A program made the translations under genes and the position numbers. From Aphrophora alni (Eukaryota > Arthropoda > Insecta > Hemiptera > Aphrophoridae), in the NCBI GenBank assembly GCA_963513935.1, contig OY740768.1:17038590-17102589 (forward strand): a DNA stretch of 64,000 bases, in the 5' to 3' direction. Under the pieces are notes generated by a model. The model was not told the DNA's origin, did not search any database, and saw only the letters and a program-made list of their open reading frames with translations. Shown one piece after another: positions 1 through 13,972 of this stretch (position 1 is the first letter of the stretch; every line of letters starts with the position of its first letter).

Positions 1-59
1 AAAGTATTAAATTAACAGATTTGCTCAGGTCATTATGTAATTAAGTTTCAAGTAATTAA

Positions 60-780
60 GTTTCAAGACTGTTATTACTTACCTATTGTATGAACTATAG
101 GTTAAGTCTAGTGATGGCAAAAACGTCGAACTTTGTTTTTTATAGAACTTCACGTTTCATAGTTTCAAGGCCGTCCGTCCGTCGTCGTTGTCTCTGAACC
201 TAAGAACGACAGCGGCCACAAAAATTAAGATATGAACATGAAATTTGGTATAGGGGACATGTAGAACCCAGGTCTATTCAAGAAGAAACAGTTTTCTATT
301 GACGTAAACAGAACAGACAGAACCTGACCTGGCAGAACAGCTGAAACTTTGTTGACACGTATTAAGGAACAGAAAGAATGTGGAATCATTAGAAATTTGT
401 TAGATTGCTACTTATGTGAGGTCACGTGGTGCCGTAGGAACAAGGATGAAGATCTGTTTCACACAATCTGGACATCAATTTATATTGGGATCCAGAACAA
501 TAATGTGTGTATTCATATATTGTGCATAAAGTTAGTGAGGTAAGGAGACCTTCTGGATGTCACTGTTTGAGTGACGGTCCTCTTCTTGAACAGACCCTAG
601 AAACCTATTGAAATTGATCAAAACAATGGTTTTAAATGTCAAAATGGCGGCCATTTTAAACAGTTTTGTTCATACCTAATGTATTACACACTATATAGAA
701 TAAAAATTGCAGATTTCATTCTGCAATTATTGATAAAAACCTCACCTCTATACATTGACAAATACCGAAGATGTTAAAGA
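60..780 (-). repeat. Family-A interspersed repeat, copy 1, interrupted
   Basis: Stretches 160-265 and 599-670 match, in reverse, the repeats at 10600-11310, 25990-26545 and 29970-30510. Shared pieces include the cgtttcatag region, cacaaaaattaagat, aaatttggtatagggga, and the palindromic aaatggcggccatttt. The copy is split by the inverted-repeat element at 266-598. No coding capacity seen. Confidence 0.55.
266..598. mobile_element. Short TIR element inserted in family-A copy 1
   Basis: Left end ggtctattcaagaag and right end cttcttgaacagacc are inverted copies. The flanks share tagaacc / tagaaacc, consistent with a target duplication. The right arm also matches both ends of the 19122-19809 element, so this is a multi-copy non-autonomous family. 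Confidence 0.55.
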
Positions 781-1292
781 TAATAAAACACAATTTTTAT
801 TTTGTAACATCCACTTTTTATTAGTCTAGCCGACCAATGGTTTCGCCTGCTAAGGCATTGACGAGACTGTATTACAGACTGAAGAAAAAAGACAAAAAAC
901 AGAAAACCTTAAAACTAGAGGGAGTTAGGATACAAAGAATGGAAGGTTGGGGAAATACCCGGCCTGGGCAATGACCATAGGAACAATACATATTGGGAAA
1001 ACCAGTTGATGAGACCGATGGTTCTTGGTGGAATTCCATGTTTAAAGATAATAAAACACAATTTTTATTTTGTACTATCCACTGAGACCGATGGTTCTTG
1101 GTGGAATTCCATGTTTAAAGATAATAAAACACAATTTTTATTTGTACTATCCACTGAGACCGATGGTTCTTGGTGGAATTCCATGTTTAAAGATACTAAA
1201 ACTTGGTGGATAGTACAAAATAAAAATTGTGTTTTATTATCTTTAAACATGGAATTCCACCAAGAACCATCGGTCTCAACAGTAATGAAAAT
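773..1292. mobile_element. Insertion with foldback repeats, flanked by 10-bp direct repeats
   Basis: The sequence taccgaagat occurs at 763-772 and 1293-1302, bracketing 520 bases that start gttaaagataataaaacac and end with the inverted partner of the same motif. It contains the repeat cluster at 1011-1278. Element class not recognised. Confidence 0.45.
1011..1278. repeat. Tandem plus inverted (foldback) 72-bp repeat
   Basis: Copies beginning gagaccgatggttcttgg start at 1011, 1084 and 1156 (period 73/72). A near-perfect inverted copy occupies about 1207-1278 and ends ccatcggtctc. The third direct copy is cut short where the inverted copy starts, so the block can fold into a stem of roughly 70 bp. 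Reading frames here on both strands are by-products of the repeat. Confidence 0.85.
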
Positions 1293-1302
1293 TACCGAAG
1301 AT

Positions 1303-2745
1303 ATTGTCAAAATAGTATCAAACTTTTATCTTCCAAGAAAATGTGGTATAGTTACGAGATAAGACAGAGACGAGCGTAGCGATGGAGGCTCCTTCCAATA
1401 CATCTTCGAGGCCTGCAAGGACCCGCTTTTATACACATTCTACGAGGCCCTTTAGGGCCTAGCCGAAGCTAAGAAAATACTTTAATTTTTTTACACAATT
1501 GCGAGGTTCAGAAAACCTGTGTAACAACTATTTCAAACAAACTTACCCTACTGCATAAGTTGATCTACCAATACGTTTCCTACAAGGTCCAAGAAATGAA
1601 AAAGGTTCTGTTAATTTTATCTCCGAATCTTTTTACTTTACACCTTATGAATAAATGATTGTATTATAGTGAAGATTCAGAAATTTCAAAAAATGTCAAC
1701 CACACCAAAATCGTTTTAATAATGAGTAAAATACAGTTACCATTAAAAACAATATTTTGTTTTATAACTGGCTTACCCTACAAAAAAAAGCTATTGTTAG
1801 TCGTTAAAAGGAAAAAAAAATTTTGTTTCTTTCACATTTTTTTAAAGTATTCAAGATATTTTAAAACGCCGCTCTTTTATAAAATATATTTTATAAAAAA
1901 GTTTTATTTTAATACCCTTGTACGCTTCAACATAAAACATGTGGTACCGAATATGAATTCAAAATCTTATCTATTTCCAAAGTTTGAAAAAACAAAATGG
2001 CGGATAAACGGGAAATTGACTTTTTAGCCCTATGTTTATATGAACTTTTTAACAGTAGAACACATCCTGAAAGTTTCTTCGCGAATCACGCTGTATATTG
2101 TTTAAAAACAACAGAAAATAAACACCCTGCATTTTAATTAAAAATCATTGTTCATATTTAAAAATCAAAGAACCGAAACAGGTTAGTGGACTTCAACTAA
2201 TCTTTCGGTGTTCAGAAATTATGAAAGAAAAATAAATTTTCCTTGTCACATTCACATAAATGGAGACCTGCATTAATAAACTAGAACAGTACATCCTAGC
2301 CTACGCAATCCTTTGATGCATAACATGTGCTCACTTTTCGTATTTCTTTCACACTTCCGCCAATGGAACTTTTTTCCATTGATAAGTAGAGCAATCCTGT
2401 TCAGATTCTTTCTTACCTCATCTCTGGTCGAGAAGGTTTACATAATGCTTTGACACACGGTTATCATAACAACGATCTCTTGGGGGAAAAATAAACGTTT
2501 AATAAAATAACATCGGTTACGAAATGTGCAATCAAAATAAACAGATATGTTTAAAGTATGATGTACAACTATTGTACCACTTGCGGAAACTTAAATCACC
2601 AAATTAAAAAAAACACACAAGTAGCCTACTTTATGTGGTTTACAAAGAGGACGTTTTAATGATTATATTATCATGTAGTTCAGTACCAAAAAAATACATA
2701 TGATGATGATTTAGTGATTGAAACGTCGTTTTGTTATAAATAAGT
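1303..2745. other. Unassigned AT-rich sequence
   Basis: No gene was recognised. 1366-1450 is locally GC-rich (gacgagcgtagcgatggagg and on) and may be the end of another repeat. The rest has no frame with family-like content. Confidence 0.4.
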
Positions 2746-2755
2746 GTTTAAATCT

Positions 2756-2986
<231 letters not shown>

Positions 2987-3039
2987 TATTTGGGACCTTA
3001 AAAAATCATTTGCCTTCATATTTCTCTAAATTCTTTAAT

Positions 3040-3710
3040 TTTATGTCCGATATTCATAGATCTTAATACTCGATCTTCTTCAGTTACCCTTCAAATTACT
3101 TTTCACCACACTTCTATTTTTAATAAATCTTTTACCGTTTCCTGGTGCAGATTGTGGAACTGTCTAAAGAAACATTTGCTGAACGAAGGGTCGAATTTGT
3201 TAGACGTTTATCCCTCTTTTATCTCCATCGATGAGTTTGTTCTCACTGGAGGCTATGTGTTTTTGTATTAGTAGGTATGTATATCTATATATTGCTGCTA
3301 TTTACAGTATTCATATTATTCTACGGTAGGCTATTTAATTTGGCATAGGTGGTAAAGTTTATAGTTTACTTATTAAGATGTTCTTTTTATTTATAATTCT
3401 TAATGTATTGTGTAACATGTAATGCTTTTGTATTGTTATTTATTATAATGTCTGAAATTATTTATATTATTATTATTTTATGTTTTTATGTATTACTTAT
3501 CAGTGCTAATATATTATTATTATTATTGTATGTTGCTATGTATTATTTATTTATCAGTTTTGTCTGTTTATTATGTCTAGAGAGTGCAATATATTGTTGT
3601 TTTCTTTGTTCTTTTTATGGGTTCGGTAAAAGGGGCTACATAGCTTCGACTGCGCCTAAATAAAGTCGATAGTTCAATTCAGTTCAGTTCTCTCTCTCCT
3701 TCACATTATT
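3040..3710 (+). mobile_element. 5'-truncated LINE: ORF2 C-terminus and 3'UTR
   Basis: The frame around 3046-3270 reads IDLNTRSSSVTL, then HHTSIFNKSFTVSWCRLWN, the typical C-terminus of CR1/Jockey-like reverse transcriptases, and stops at a TAG near 3270. A T-rich 3' region follows and ends ...aataaagtcgatagttcaat with an (AATTCAGTTC)-like tail at about 3675-3695. Everything upstream is missing and the microsatellite lies directly before it. Confidence 0.6.
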
Positions 3711-5420
3711 GTAGATATAAACCGCTAACTCTTTTCATTGGTATGAGAATTTTACAAAACGCCATATATCATAATATAGAATATATTATACAATCTTCTA
3801 TAAGCACTGTAATGAAATTCGCATCATTAATTGATAATTCCCTTAACCACAATAACAGGAATTAAAAACTAAAAATATAATAATAATTAATTTAGTGCAT
3901 TCTCTTAAACACCCTAATACCAGTTCATCATCAAACAGTTCCACTTCTAAACTAGAATTAACATGTAATTCTAGTCTAATATAAATGATGACCTACAACC
4001 CTCCCCACTTCACAGATGAATCAACCCCTCCCACTTTCCAAATTAATTAACCCGTCAGCTTAAGACCACGTCAGGGCCATGCTATTGACTTGGGGATAGA
4101 TGCACACCTTACAAGACAAGTAATTACATGTCACTTACTACTTGAACCTGTGTAAATATTTCTTGTATTAAAGTAAATCTATACAACATTACGTAAAGTG
4201 CGAAATACAAATATTGTAAAATAACTTCCCTACTGATTCATTTTTATATTTTGGTCTACAAAACCCGATTGCTTTTTTCAAGGAAGTAGTACTCATTAGC
4301 CTATCAATCAGTGTTTAATTTTATATCCAGGTTTGTAAGAAAGTTTGTGCAATGTTCTAAGAACTGTTATAATTTTTTTTTTAATGATGTACTATTAATA
4401 TCTTTTAGAACCTAAAATCTGAATATTGTTATGGTCGCCTAATATTTACTTTATCATTTCTATGACAGCTAAAATTGTTTACGATTTTCTTAAATTGTAC
4501 ATCAATATAGAAAACCTGATGTATTATACTCGTGAATTATAAGAATCTAAAAGCAATCACTATCTAACTTGTAACCTAATATTAGTTATTTTTTACAAAT
4601 TCAAAATAATTGTTTATATATTTTAATTGTATAAAAATATGATTCAGATTTTCTTACACGCCATTACGCAAAATTTCGCATTTTTTCCTAAAAACTCCAG
4701 TAGTACTAAAACATCGTTATTGTATTTTTCTAAATTGATATTAGATATATTTCTATGAAGCCCAATCGATAAAATACAATCTTGATTCAAATCTCTAACA
4801 ATTTCAAAATATGTTTTGAAATCCGTTCGATAATTTATTAATTTTAGGGCTATAACGATAACAGAATTTCAAAGTAACCAGTTTCAACCTTAGCCTTAAC
4901 GAAATTCAAACTTAACAGTAAGAATTTTAAAACCCACTTTTAATATAAACGCCAGTAGTAAGGTCCAAGGGCACGAATCGTTACTTTTCAAAGATATCGT
5001 GCACACAGAGAACAGAAGACACGTAAGAAATGAAGTCACCTGTTCTACCTCAGCGTTAAAATCACTGAAGATACCTAATAGACAACTAATATTATTAAAA
5101 AGCAAAAGGGAAAAAATTAAATCCGACCAAATTATTTATTTTTTAACTTAATATTTTTCAAATAAAATAAAATTACATATAAAAAGGGAGAAGTATGTTA
5201 TGTGTAGTAACAACACGTGATGCGTGACCCAAGAACCAAAGGAGTAGGAAATACCCAAGACAGATTCCAAAAGTTTTACATAACGAAATAAATTATGATA
5301 ATGGCATTAGCTAAACTCAATATACAGCGTGTCTGCACCAAATGTATTGTTTGCAAACTGGTTTTAGCTAGAAAATTGGTGTAAAGTTCAGACTGCTAAG
5401 TTACGTATGCAAAATATATA
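3711..5420. other. AT-rich intergenic sequence, nothing recognised
   Basis: Only short random frames, with no tandem or inverted structure of note. Confidence 0.5.
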
Positions 5421-5425
5421 GAAAA

Positions 5426-5760
5426 TACTAGCTGATGGCCCCAGTTTTACCTGGGGATAGTTGAGATAGTTTTATAAAAAAATATTTTTTATAGCACAAC
5501 CCTATTGTTAGTGCAATGAAATATATTATGCCTAAGTACATCAACACAACAATTTTGATCAAAATCGACCAATAAATAACACAGAACTGATACTTGTTTT
5601 AGGGGTAAAAAACAACCTTGGAGTGGAACATTTTCGAAACCCTTTCTTTGTGCGTGTCTACAGACTTACCCCAAACCATGTTAAAACATTCACAGGCTTC
5701 TCAGATCTAGAGATTTCGCGATCAGTCATTGGATTTTGACTTATATATTCTAAATCTTGG
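5426..5760 (+). mobile_element. RTE/SINE-like repeat remnant
   Basis: The opening actagctgatggccccag resembles the head of a widespread insect RTE/SINE-type repeat, and the later stretch ttcgcgatcagtcattgg also recalls that family. About 330 bases, non-coding. Assignment is from pattern memory. Confidence 0.4.
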
Positions 5761-6169
5761 ATTTTTTTATCATCTCCATCTTGATTTTTAAAAAATTAAA
5801 AACCTAATCAGTAATAATAAATCTTTAAAATGAAGAGTCACATATATTTGGTAATATTTTTAATATTTCAAATCACTCAGCTCCAATGTTTGAAAATTAA
5901 AATAGCCTATACGTATCTGAAATAGCTAGATCTAGGTGTACAAAATGAGAGATCTTATAAAGAAAATATTTTTACTACAGATTTTAATTTCTCTTTTGGT
6001 ATTAAAGTAACCGTCATTGGAATTTTTTTAAAGAAATCGTAATAATAATAACACCCCACTCCACGCACACACGCGCCCACGCACACACACACATTTCTTT
6101 TTACAAATTCTGAATTTTTTCGACTCACGGAATCTCAAAACTTTGATATCATTTAAAATTTGAGTATAG

Positions 6170-6192
6170 TAACCTAACCTAACCTAACCTAG
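6170..6192 (-). repeat. Interstitial TTAGG telomere-type repeats
   Basis: Four head-to-tail CCTAA units (the arthropod telomere motif read on the other strand). Too short to be a telomere; probably an interstitial or retroelement-borne copy. Confidence 0.8.
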
Positions 6193-6402
6193 CACTTATT
6201 CTCTTTTATGAAACTTCGTTACAAACAGGGAAGTATAATATGGCTTACGAAATCCTCTTTTGTGATCTTTCACATTTAAACATCTCTGAAAATAAAAATA
6301 TAGTGTTACTTAGTTCTTCTAAGAAGGATGAAGAAAACCATTTACCTTATCGAATTAAACCCTTTCGAATAAATTTGTACTCCCCTTAATTCAGAAAGTA
6401 TT

Positions 6403-8956
6403 TCTTAAATCGCTCTAGAAACAACATTCATTATTACATCGTTCTAAGAAACACCATTCATTATTACATCGTTCTAAAAAATACTATTTAGCCTATTCTT
6501 AAATCGCTCTAGAAACAACATTCATTATAACATCGTTCCAAGAAACAACATTCATTATTACATCCTTCTAAAAAATACTATTTAGCCTATTCTTAAATCG
6601 CTCTAGAAACAACATTCATTATTACATCGTTCCAAGAAACAACATTCATTATTACATCGTTCCAAGAAACACCATTCATTATTACATCGTTCTAAAAAAT
6701 ACTATTTAGCCTATTCTTAAATCGCTCTAGAAACAACATTCATTATTACATCGTTCTAAGAAACACCATTCATTATTACATCCTTCTAAAAAATACTATT
6801 TAGCCTATTCTTAAATCGCTCTAGAAACAACATTCATTATTACATCGTTCTAAGAAACACCATTCATTATTACATCCTTCTAAAAAATACTATTTAGCCT
6901 ATTCTTAAATCGCTCTAGAAACAACATTCATTATTACATCGTTCCAAGAAACAACATTCATTATTACATCGTTCCAAGAAACACCATTCATTATTACATC
7001 GTTCTAAAAAATACTATTTAGCCTATTCTTAAATCGCTCTAGAAACAACATTCATTATTACATCGTTCTAAGAAACACCATTCATTATTACATCCTTCTA
7101 AAAAATACTATTTAGCCTATTCTTAAATCGCTCTAGAAACAACATTCATTATTACATCGTTCTAAGAAACAACATTCATTATTACATCGATCTAAGAAAC
7201 ACCATCATTATTACATCGTTCTAAAAATACTATTTAGCCTATTCTTAAATCGCTCTAGAAACAACATTCATTATCACACCGTTCTAAGAAACACCATTCA
7301 TTATTACATCGTTCTAAAAAATACTATTTAGCCTATTCTTAAATCGCTCTAGAAACAACATTCATTATTACATCGTTCTAAGAAACACCATCATTATTAC
7401 ATCGCTCTAAAAATACTATTTAGCCTATTCTTAAATCGCTCTAGAAACAACATTCATTATTAAATCGTTCTAAGAAACACCATTCATTATTACATCGTTC
7501 TAAGAAACACCATTCATTATTACATCGTTCTAAAAAATACTATTTAGCCTATTCTTAAATCGCTCTAGAAACAACATTCATTATTACATCGTTCTAAGAA
7601 ACAACATTCATTATTACATCGATCTAAGAAACACCATCATTATTACATCGTTCTAAAAATACTATTTAGCCTATTCTTAAATCGCTCTAGAAACAACATT
7701 CATTATCACACCGTTCTAAGAAACACCATTCATTATTACATCGTTCTAAAAAATACTATTTAGCCTATTCTTAAATCGCTCTAGAAACAACATTCATTAT
7801 CACACCGTTCTAAGAAACACCATTCATTATTACATCGTTCTAAAAAATACTATTTAGCCTATTCTTAAATCGCTCTAGAAACAACATTCATTATTACATC
7901 GTTCTAAGAAACACCATCATTATTACATCGCTCTAAAAATACTATTTAGCCTATTCTTAAATCGCTCTAGAAACAACATTCATTATTAAATCGTTCTAAG
8001 AAACACCATTCATTATTACATCGTTCTAAGAAACACCATTCATTATTACATCGTTCTAAAAAATACTATTTAGCCTATTCTTAAATCGCTCTAGAAACAA
8101 CATTCATTATTACATCGTTCTAAGAAACAACATTCATTATTACATCGATCTAAGAAACACCATCATTATTACATCGTTCTAAAAATACTATTTAGCCTAT
8201 TCTTAAATCGCTCTAGAAACAACATTCATTATCACACCGTTCTAAGAAACACCATTCATTATTACATCGTTCTAAAAAATACTATTTAGCCTATTCTTAA
8301 ATCGCTCTAGAAACAACATTCATTATTACATCGTTCTAAGAAACACCATCATTATTACATCGCTCTAAAAATACTATTTAGCCTATTCTTAAATCGCTCT
8401 AGAAACAACATTCATTATTAAATCGTTCTAAGAAACACCATTCATTATTACATCGTTCTAAGAAACACCATTCATTATTACATCGTTCTAAAAAATACTA
8501 TTTAGCCTATTCTTAAATCGCTCTAGAAACAACATTCATTATTACATCGTTCTAAGAAACACCATCATTATTACATCGCTCTAAAAATACTATTTAGCCT
8601 ATTCTTAAATCGCTCTAGAAACAACATTCATTATTAAATCGTTCTAAGAAACATCACTCATTGTTACACCGTTCTAAGAAACACCATTCATTATTACATC
8701 CTTCTAAAAAATACTATTTAGCCTAATATCAAATCGCTCTAGAAACAACATTCATTATTACATCGTTCTAAGAAACACCATTCATTATTACATCGTTCTA
8801 AGAAACACCATTCATTATTACATCGTTCTAAGAAACACCATTCATTATTACATCGTTCTAAAAAATACTATTTAGCCTATTCTTAAATCGCTCTAGAAAC
8901 ACCATTCATTATTACATCCTTCTAAAAAAAGATACTTCATTATTACATCGTTCGTT
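6403..8956. repeat. Composite minisatellite (30-bp modules in 94/124-bp units)
   Basis: The array alternates a 30-bp module (aacaacattcattattacat plus cgttctaaga) with a spacer ending tttagcctattcttaaatcg. Spacer spacing is mainly 94 or 124 bases, i.e. with one extra 30-bp module. Marker variants (acatcgatc at 7184, 7616 and 8142; cacaccg; aaatcgttc) recur in the same order, giving a higher-order period of 432 or 526 bases. There are no long frames, so it is non-coding. Confidence 0.97.
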
Positions 8957-10590
8957 CTTACAAAAAATCAACTGTAAATTTAGTAGTTTAAAACAATCAA
9001 ACCTATAATAATTTATTATTACCATTTTATGCTTAGTAAAGTTATTGAATCTCTAAGATTTAACAACATACTTCAAATAATACTCGAAGTATTTTAGAAA
9101 AACATCTAAATATTTCCAAATTCACCGTCTAGTCTAGACAATATTAAAATATGGCTTCTGACAAGAATAATATAGCGACTCTTTATGCACAAGGACATCG
9201 AAAGGCAACGATTTGGAAGCTTAAAAAAAGTCTGTATTTTAAATGATTAAGTTGAACTTGTGAGGCAAGGTCATGTTCTACCCCTACTTTGATGTTACTT
9301 TAACTATTAGTTTATGAATCAACTTTCACAACAATTTAGAATATCAAAGGAGAAATATGTAACTTATATACTGTAATAACTGTTCTTTAAGAATAATTTA
9401 ATACGATCGTGTGTGCAATATTAACACAGTAATCTTGTGCATTAAAAAAAAAGAAAAAAGTTACTACATAGTTACTTTCTTCAATTTCTAAAGTATCATC
9501 TATTATACACTATTTAGAACCTTAATCGTATTAAAACAAATTGAAAATTTATATTTATGATTGTAACACTTTGTCACACACTCGATTAAAGAAAAAAACA
9601 ATATAAAATTGTATAGGTTCATTCAATAAATAATTTAAAATATTTTAGGCCAGAATCAAGTTTTAAACGATTTTCAAAATATTTCAAACTAGTCTAGGCC
9701 CAGGCTATCTAGTGTTAAATTAATAAAATTAATGCACCAAATCGGCTGTATAAGTGCGTATTTGATTGCTATGATAACTCAATGTGTATATAAACCCCAG
9801 TAAATTTTAATTTTTTTTTTTTAATCTAAGAAGCAATACAATTATTTTGTGTAAATATAAATGATGACACAACTGTAAATAGACAGCTTTAATTTTTTTT
9901 TGTATCACACAAAAAAATCGTGACAGTTAAAGCAAAACCTTAAATCAATTTTTATTCAGGGATAATTGGAAAAATAGTTTATACCTATTCAAATCAGTGA
10001 ATTGGTTAAAACTGTTAGACTATGGCTAAGTTGGTAGACTAATAGAAAATATAAAAGATGGCAAAAAGAGGTCCATTAAAAAAACACTTCATTGAGCGAA
10101 ACTTTCAAAACAGAAAGTGTCATTAAAAATCTTATAGTCTATTTATTTTTAACAAAAATTGTAAAAATCTTTAGTAAAATGTATTAATCAACTATTCTAT
10201 AATAACATTTTCTTAGAAAAAGAAGAAAATAACTCAAATAGGATCTGTACATAAACCAATTCAAAACTTTAATGTAAACTAAAGAACCATTAGAATACCT
10301 AATTACTCCAATTACATTAATATCTTTAAAAATTACTTTATTATGAACTCCATTAAGTATCTAATAATTTAAATTTAGGTGGCAACTTCACAACCCCCCC
10401 CCCCCTCTTCTCCTTCACTCACACGTAAGAAAACTTATTATTTCCTACCCGTTATAAAATAAAAACTTTAAAAAAAAAAATTAATGGGTACTTACAATTA
10501 TAATCTCAATCATGTAATGTAATAAGGAAAAGTAAGTGTCTTGGTCGTTGTGGGAAATTTTAAATTGTACTGAGTCTTATTCAGAAGGGA
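8957..10590. other. AT-rich intergenic sequence
   Basis: No gene or clear repeat was recognised. A poly-C run lies at 10392-10404. Confidence 0.45.
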
Positions 10591-10599
10591 AATTTTGCT

Positions 10600-11320
10600 T
10601 AAAACGGTTGTTACACCTAGAACCTCTTAATTGTGTATATCATTACTTTCTTGACGTCGGCTAGACTAACGTGCCACGTATATACGAGTCTCCACTAGCT
10701 TTGCTCGTGTCAGTATCTCGGTTCTAGCTGTACATATGTGAAGAAACCTCCACACCCTGTACTCGTGGCATTAACTTGGCTTTGTATCTTGTAACTACAA
10801 GAATATCACATTTCCTTAACTTATGAGATTAGGGTTCAAAATTTCATTTTTGGCAATAAAGATATTTGTCATTGTAGAGAGGTGTGGTTTACCGTTACAT
10901 CCAGAATTGAAATCTGTTAATTTTTATTTAATTTAGTGTCTATAATTTATATAACACAGGAAATAGGAACAAAAAACGAATGAAAATATCCGTAATTTTG
11001 ACATATTTTATTACATTTTTCCGAATTTCAATGGGGTACTATATGAGCACATTATAATCCTCTTTACCAAATTTCAAATTCTTGTTTTAATTTTTGTACC
11101 CGCTATCATCGTTACATACAACTATTAAATCAATTACAACGGTGACGAAGGAAAATCATTTTTTTCGATTTCCTTCGACCATAAAAAGATTATTCAAAAA
11201 TCGAAAATCTTTGCTATTCCGAAACTTACCCTATACTGAGTTAAATGCACACTCTGCGAACGACATTTTGGATTCCTTTAATTTTTTTAACACCAGGCTT
11301 ACAATTTAGGAAAATCAAAA
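10600..11320 (+). repeat. Family-A interspersed repeat, copy 2
   Basis: Shares with the copies at 25990, 29970 and 50080 the order: ttgtgtatatcattac, ttgacgtcggctaga, a tatacgagtctccact-like block, then caatggggtactatatgagc and ctctttaccaaatttc. Non-coding as far as can be read. The frame at 11094-11309 has no family-like content. Confidence 0.6.
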
Positions 11321-11899
11321 GAGAAACACAAGGCCTCTCTAAATCAGACATCCATGTTCAAGTTGTAAATTAGTACGAACCGTTTAAAAATGAAAATTTG
11401 TATTTAATTTTTCAGAATCATTAATTCAAAATCAGTGACGTCAGTTACCAGCTGTGTGCATCGTCACTTACAGTCCTACCAGTAATAGGCTACAACGTAT
11501 CCTCAAATAAGGAATACTACCCTCCCATCTATTGTCTTGATCCACCCGTTAACCCTTCCATCCTCATTTCAAGCTGGTCATTCTTTGTGTCAGGACCTCA
11601 ACACCAACATTTGAACTTGCCAGGTAAAAGTCAAACAATTATTTACTTAACTTAAAATTAGGTGTACTCACTTTAAAACTATTTTAACTAGAAAATCGAT
11701 AAAGTTTTAAAGATTAAGTACTGTATTTTATTAATTTCATCAAAAGAATTACAAATATTCTTCGTCTTGTAAATAAATAATAAAAGTATATAATTTAGTT
11801 AATTGCTTATGTTTTGTTTTTAACAAATTTATTTATGACAGAAAATTTAATTAAATTTTCATAATACAACTTCCAAAACGTGATTTTAGGAATGATGTC

Positions 11900-13695
11900 T
11901 GCCGTCTACTTCATTACCGTGACCTAACTGGAAGTAGAAAACTTTGAAAAAAATTAACACAATACTTCCACTTTTAACAATCTACTTTATTACTTTGACC
12001 TATTCTTTGTAAAAAACTTTATTACAATACTTCTACTCATACAATCTACTTTATTCTTTGACCTATTCTTTGTAGAAAACTTTATTACAATACTTCTACT
12101 TTTAACACTCTACTTTATTACTTTACTTATTCGTTGTAGAAAACTTTATTACAATACTTCTACTCATACAATCAACTTTATTACATTGACCTATTCTTTG
12201 CACAAAACTTTATTACACTACTTCTACTTTTAACACTCTATTTTATTACTTTGCCTTACTTATTATAGAAAACTTTAATACAATACTTCTACTTTTACAA
12301 TCTAATTTATTACTTTGACTTACTCATTATAGAAAACTTTAAACCAATACTTCTACTTTTAACAATCTACTTTATTACTTTGACCTATTCGTTGTAGAAA
12401 ACTTTATTACAATACTTCTACTCATACAATCAACTTTATTACATTGACCTATTCTTTGTACAAAACTTTATTACACTACTTCTACTTTTAACACTCTACT
12501 TTATTACTTTGCCTTACTTATTATAGAAAACTTTAATACAATACTTCTACTTTTACAATCTAATTTATTACTTTGACTTACTCATTATAGAAAACTTTAA
12601 ACCAATACTTCTACTTTTAACAATCTACTTTAATACTTTGACCTATTCGTTGTAGAAAACTTGACTACAATACTTCTACTCATACAATCTACTTTATTAC
12701 TTTTACCTATTCTTTATAGAAAACTTTATTACAATACTTCTACTTTTAACAATCTACTTTATTACTTTGACATATTCTTTATAGAAAACTTTATTACAAT
12801 ACTTCTACTCATACAATCTACTTTATTACTTTGACCTATTCTTTATAGAAAACTTTATTACAATACTTCTACTTTTAACAATCTACTTTATTACTTTGAC
12901 ATATTCTTTATAGAAAACTTTATTACAATACTTCTACTCATACAATCTACTTTATTACTTTTACCTATTCTTTATAGAAAACTTTATTACAATACTTCTA
13001 CTTTTAACAATCTACTTTATTACTTTGACATATTCTTTATAGAAAACTTTATTACAATACTTCTACTCATACAATCTACTTTATTACTTTTACCTATTCT
13101 TTATAGAAAACTTTATTACAATACTTCTACTTTTAACAATCTACTTTATTACTTTGACCTATTCGTTGTAGAAAACTTGACTACAATACTTCTACTCATA
13201 CAATCTACTTTATTACTTTTACCTATTCTTTATAGAAAACTTTATTACAATACTTCTACTTTTAACGATCTACTTTATTACTTTGACATATTCTTTATAG
13301 AAAACTTTATTACAATACTTCTACTCATACAATCTACTTTATTACTTTGACCTATTCTTTATTGAAAACGTTATTACAATACTTCTACTTTTAACAATCT
13401 ACTTTATTACTTTGACCTATTCGTTGTAGAAAACTTAAGTACAATACTTCTAATGTTTACAATCTACATTACTACTTTGACCAAATCGTTGCAACAAACT
13501 TTATAACAATATTTCTACTTTTAACAAACAACCTACTTCATCGTATGGACCTACTTGAAATCAAAACATTAATACTTCTACTTTTAACAAACAACCTGAT
13601 TCAATGTATGAACCTACACGAAATAGAAACTTTAAAACAATACTTTTACTTTTAACAAACGACCTACTTCATTGCATGAACTTCCTCGAAACCGA
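11900..13695. repeat. Minisatellite, about 28 units of 63-65 bp
   Basis: The unit runs ctactttattactttgacc, then tattctttatagaaaact, ttattacaatacttctac. Two alternating types (…ctcatac and …cttttaac) make a dimer of about 127 bp that is nearly identical between 12640 and 13440, while the first and last units are diverged. It is unrelated in sequence to the 6403-8956 array and ends about 280 bases before the candidate nvd promoter. Confidence 0.95.
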
Positions 13696-13972
13696 AACTA
13701 TAAGACAAAAGCTCTAACTTTCGGTGAATTTTTCCCTTTCTTTGCAAATCAATTTAACTTGCAAAATAAAAAAAAATAGATTCAGATTCAGTTTTCTCTG
13801 TTGACCAGATAGGCCTACATAACAAGTGGGTGGATTTAAATGATCCACAATGACGGATCTGCTTCTCCTTAGGCAAAGTGTTTTATTCAACAGCGAGGCC
13901 ACGGCTGTTTAGAATTGGTAAGGTTTAGACCTAGGCTTGCATCTTATTAGCCCCGCGTACAAGAGTAGGGCC

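Noticed and set aside
1006..1362. 118-codon and opposing 81-codon frames
   Set aside because: Both are translations of the foldback repeats; the same peptide appears in both directions.
6170..6192. Possible telomere end
   Set aside because: Only four TTAGG units with ordinary sequence and genes on both sides.
6403..8956. Possible CRISPR array
   Set aside because: Repeats and spacers are both repeated, units vary by whole modules, and the genome is eukaryotic. It is a minisatellite.
9150..9245. Short helix-turn-helix-like frame (IATLYAQGHRKATIWKL)
   Set aside because: Too short and without any transposase context or TIR; could be chance.
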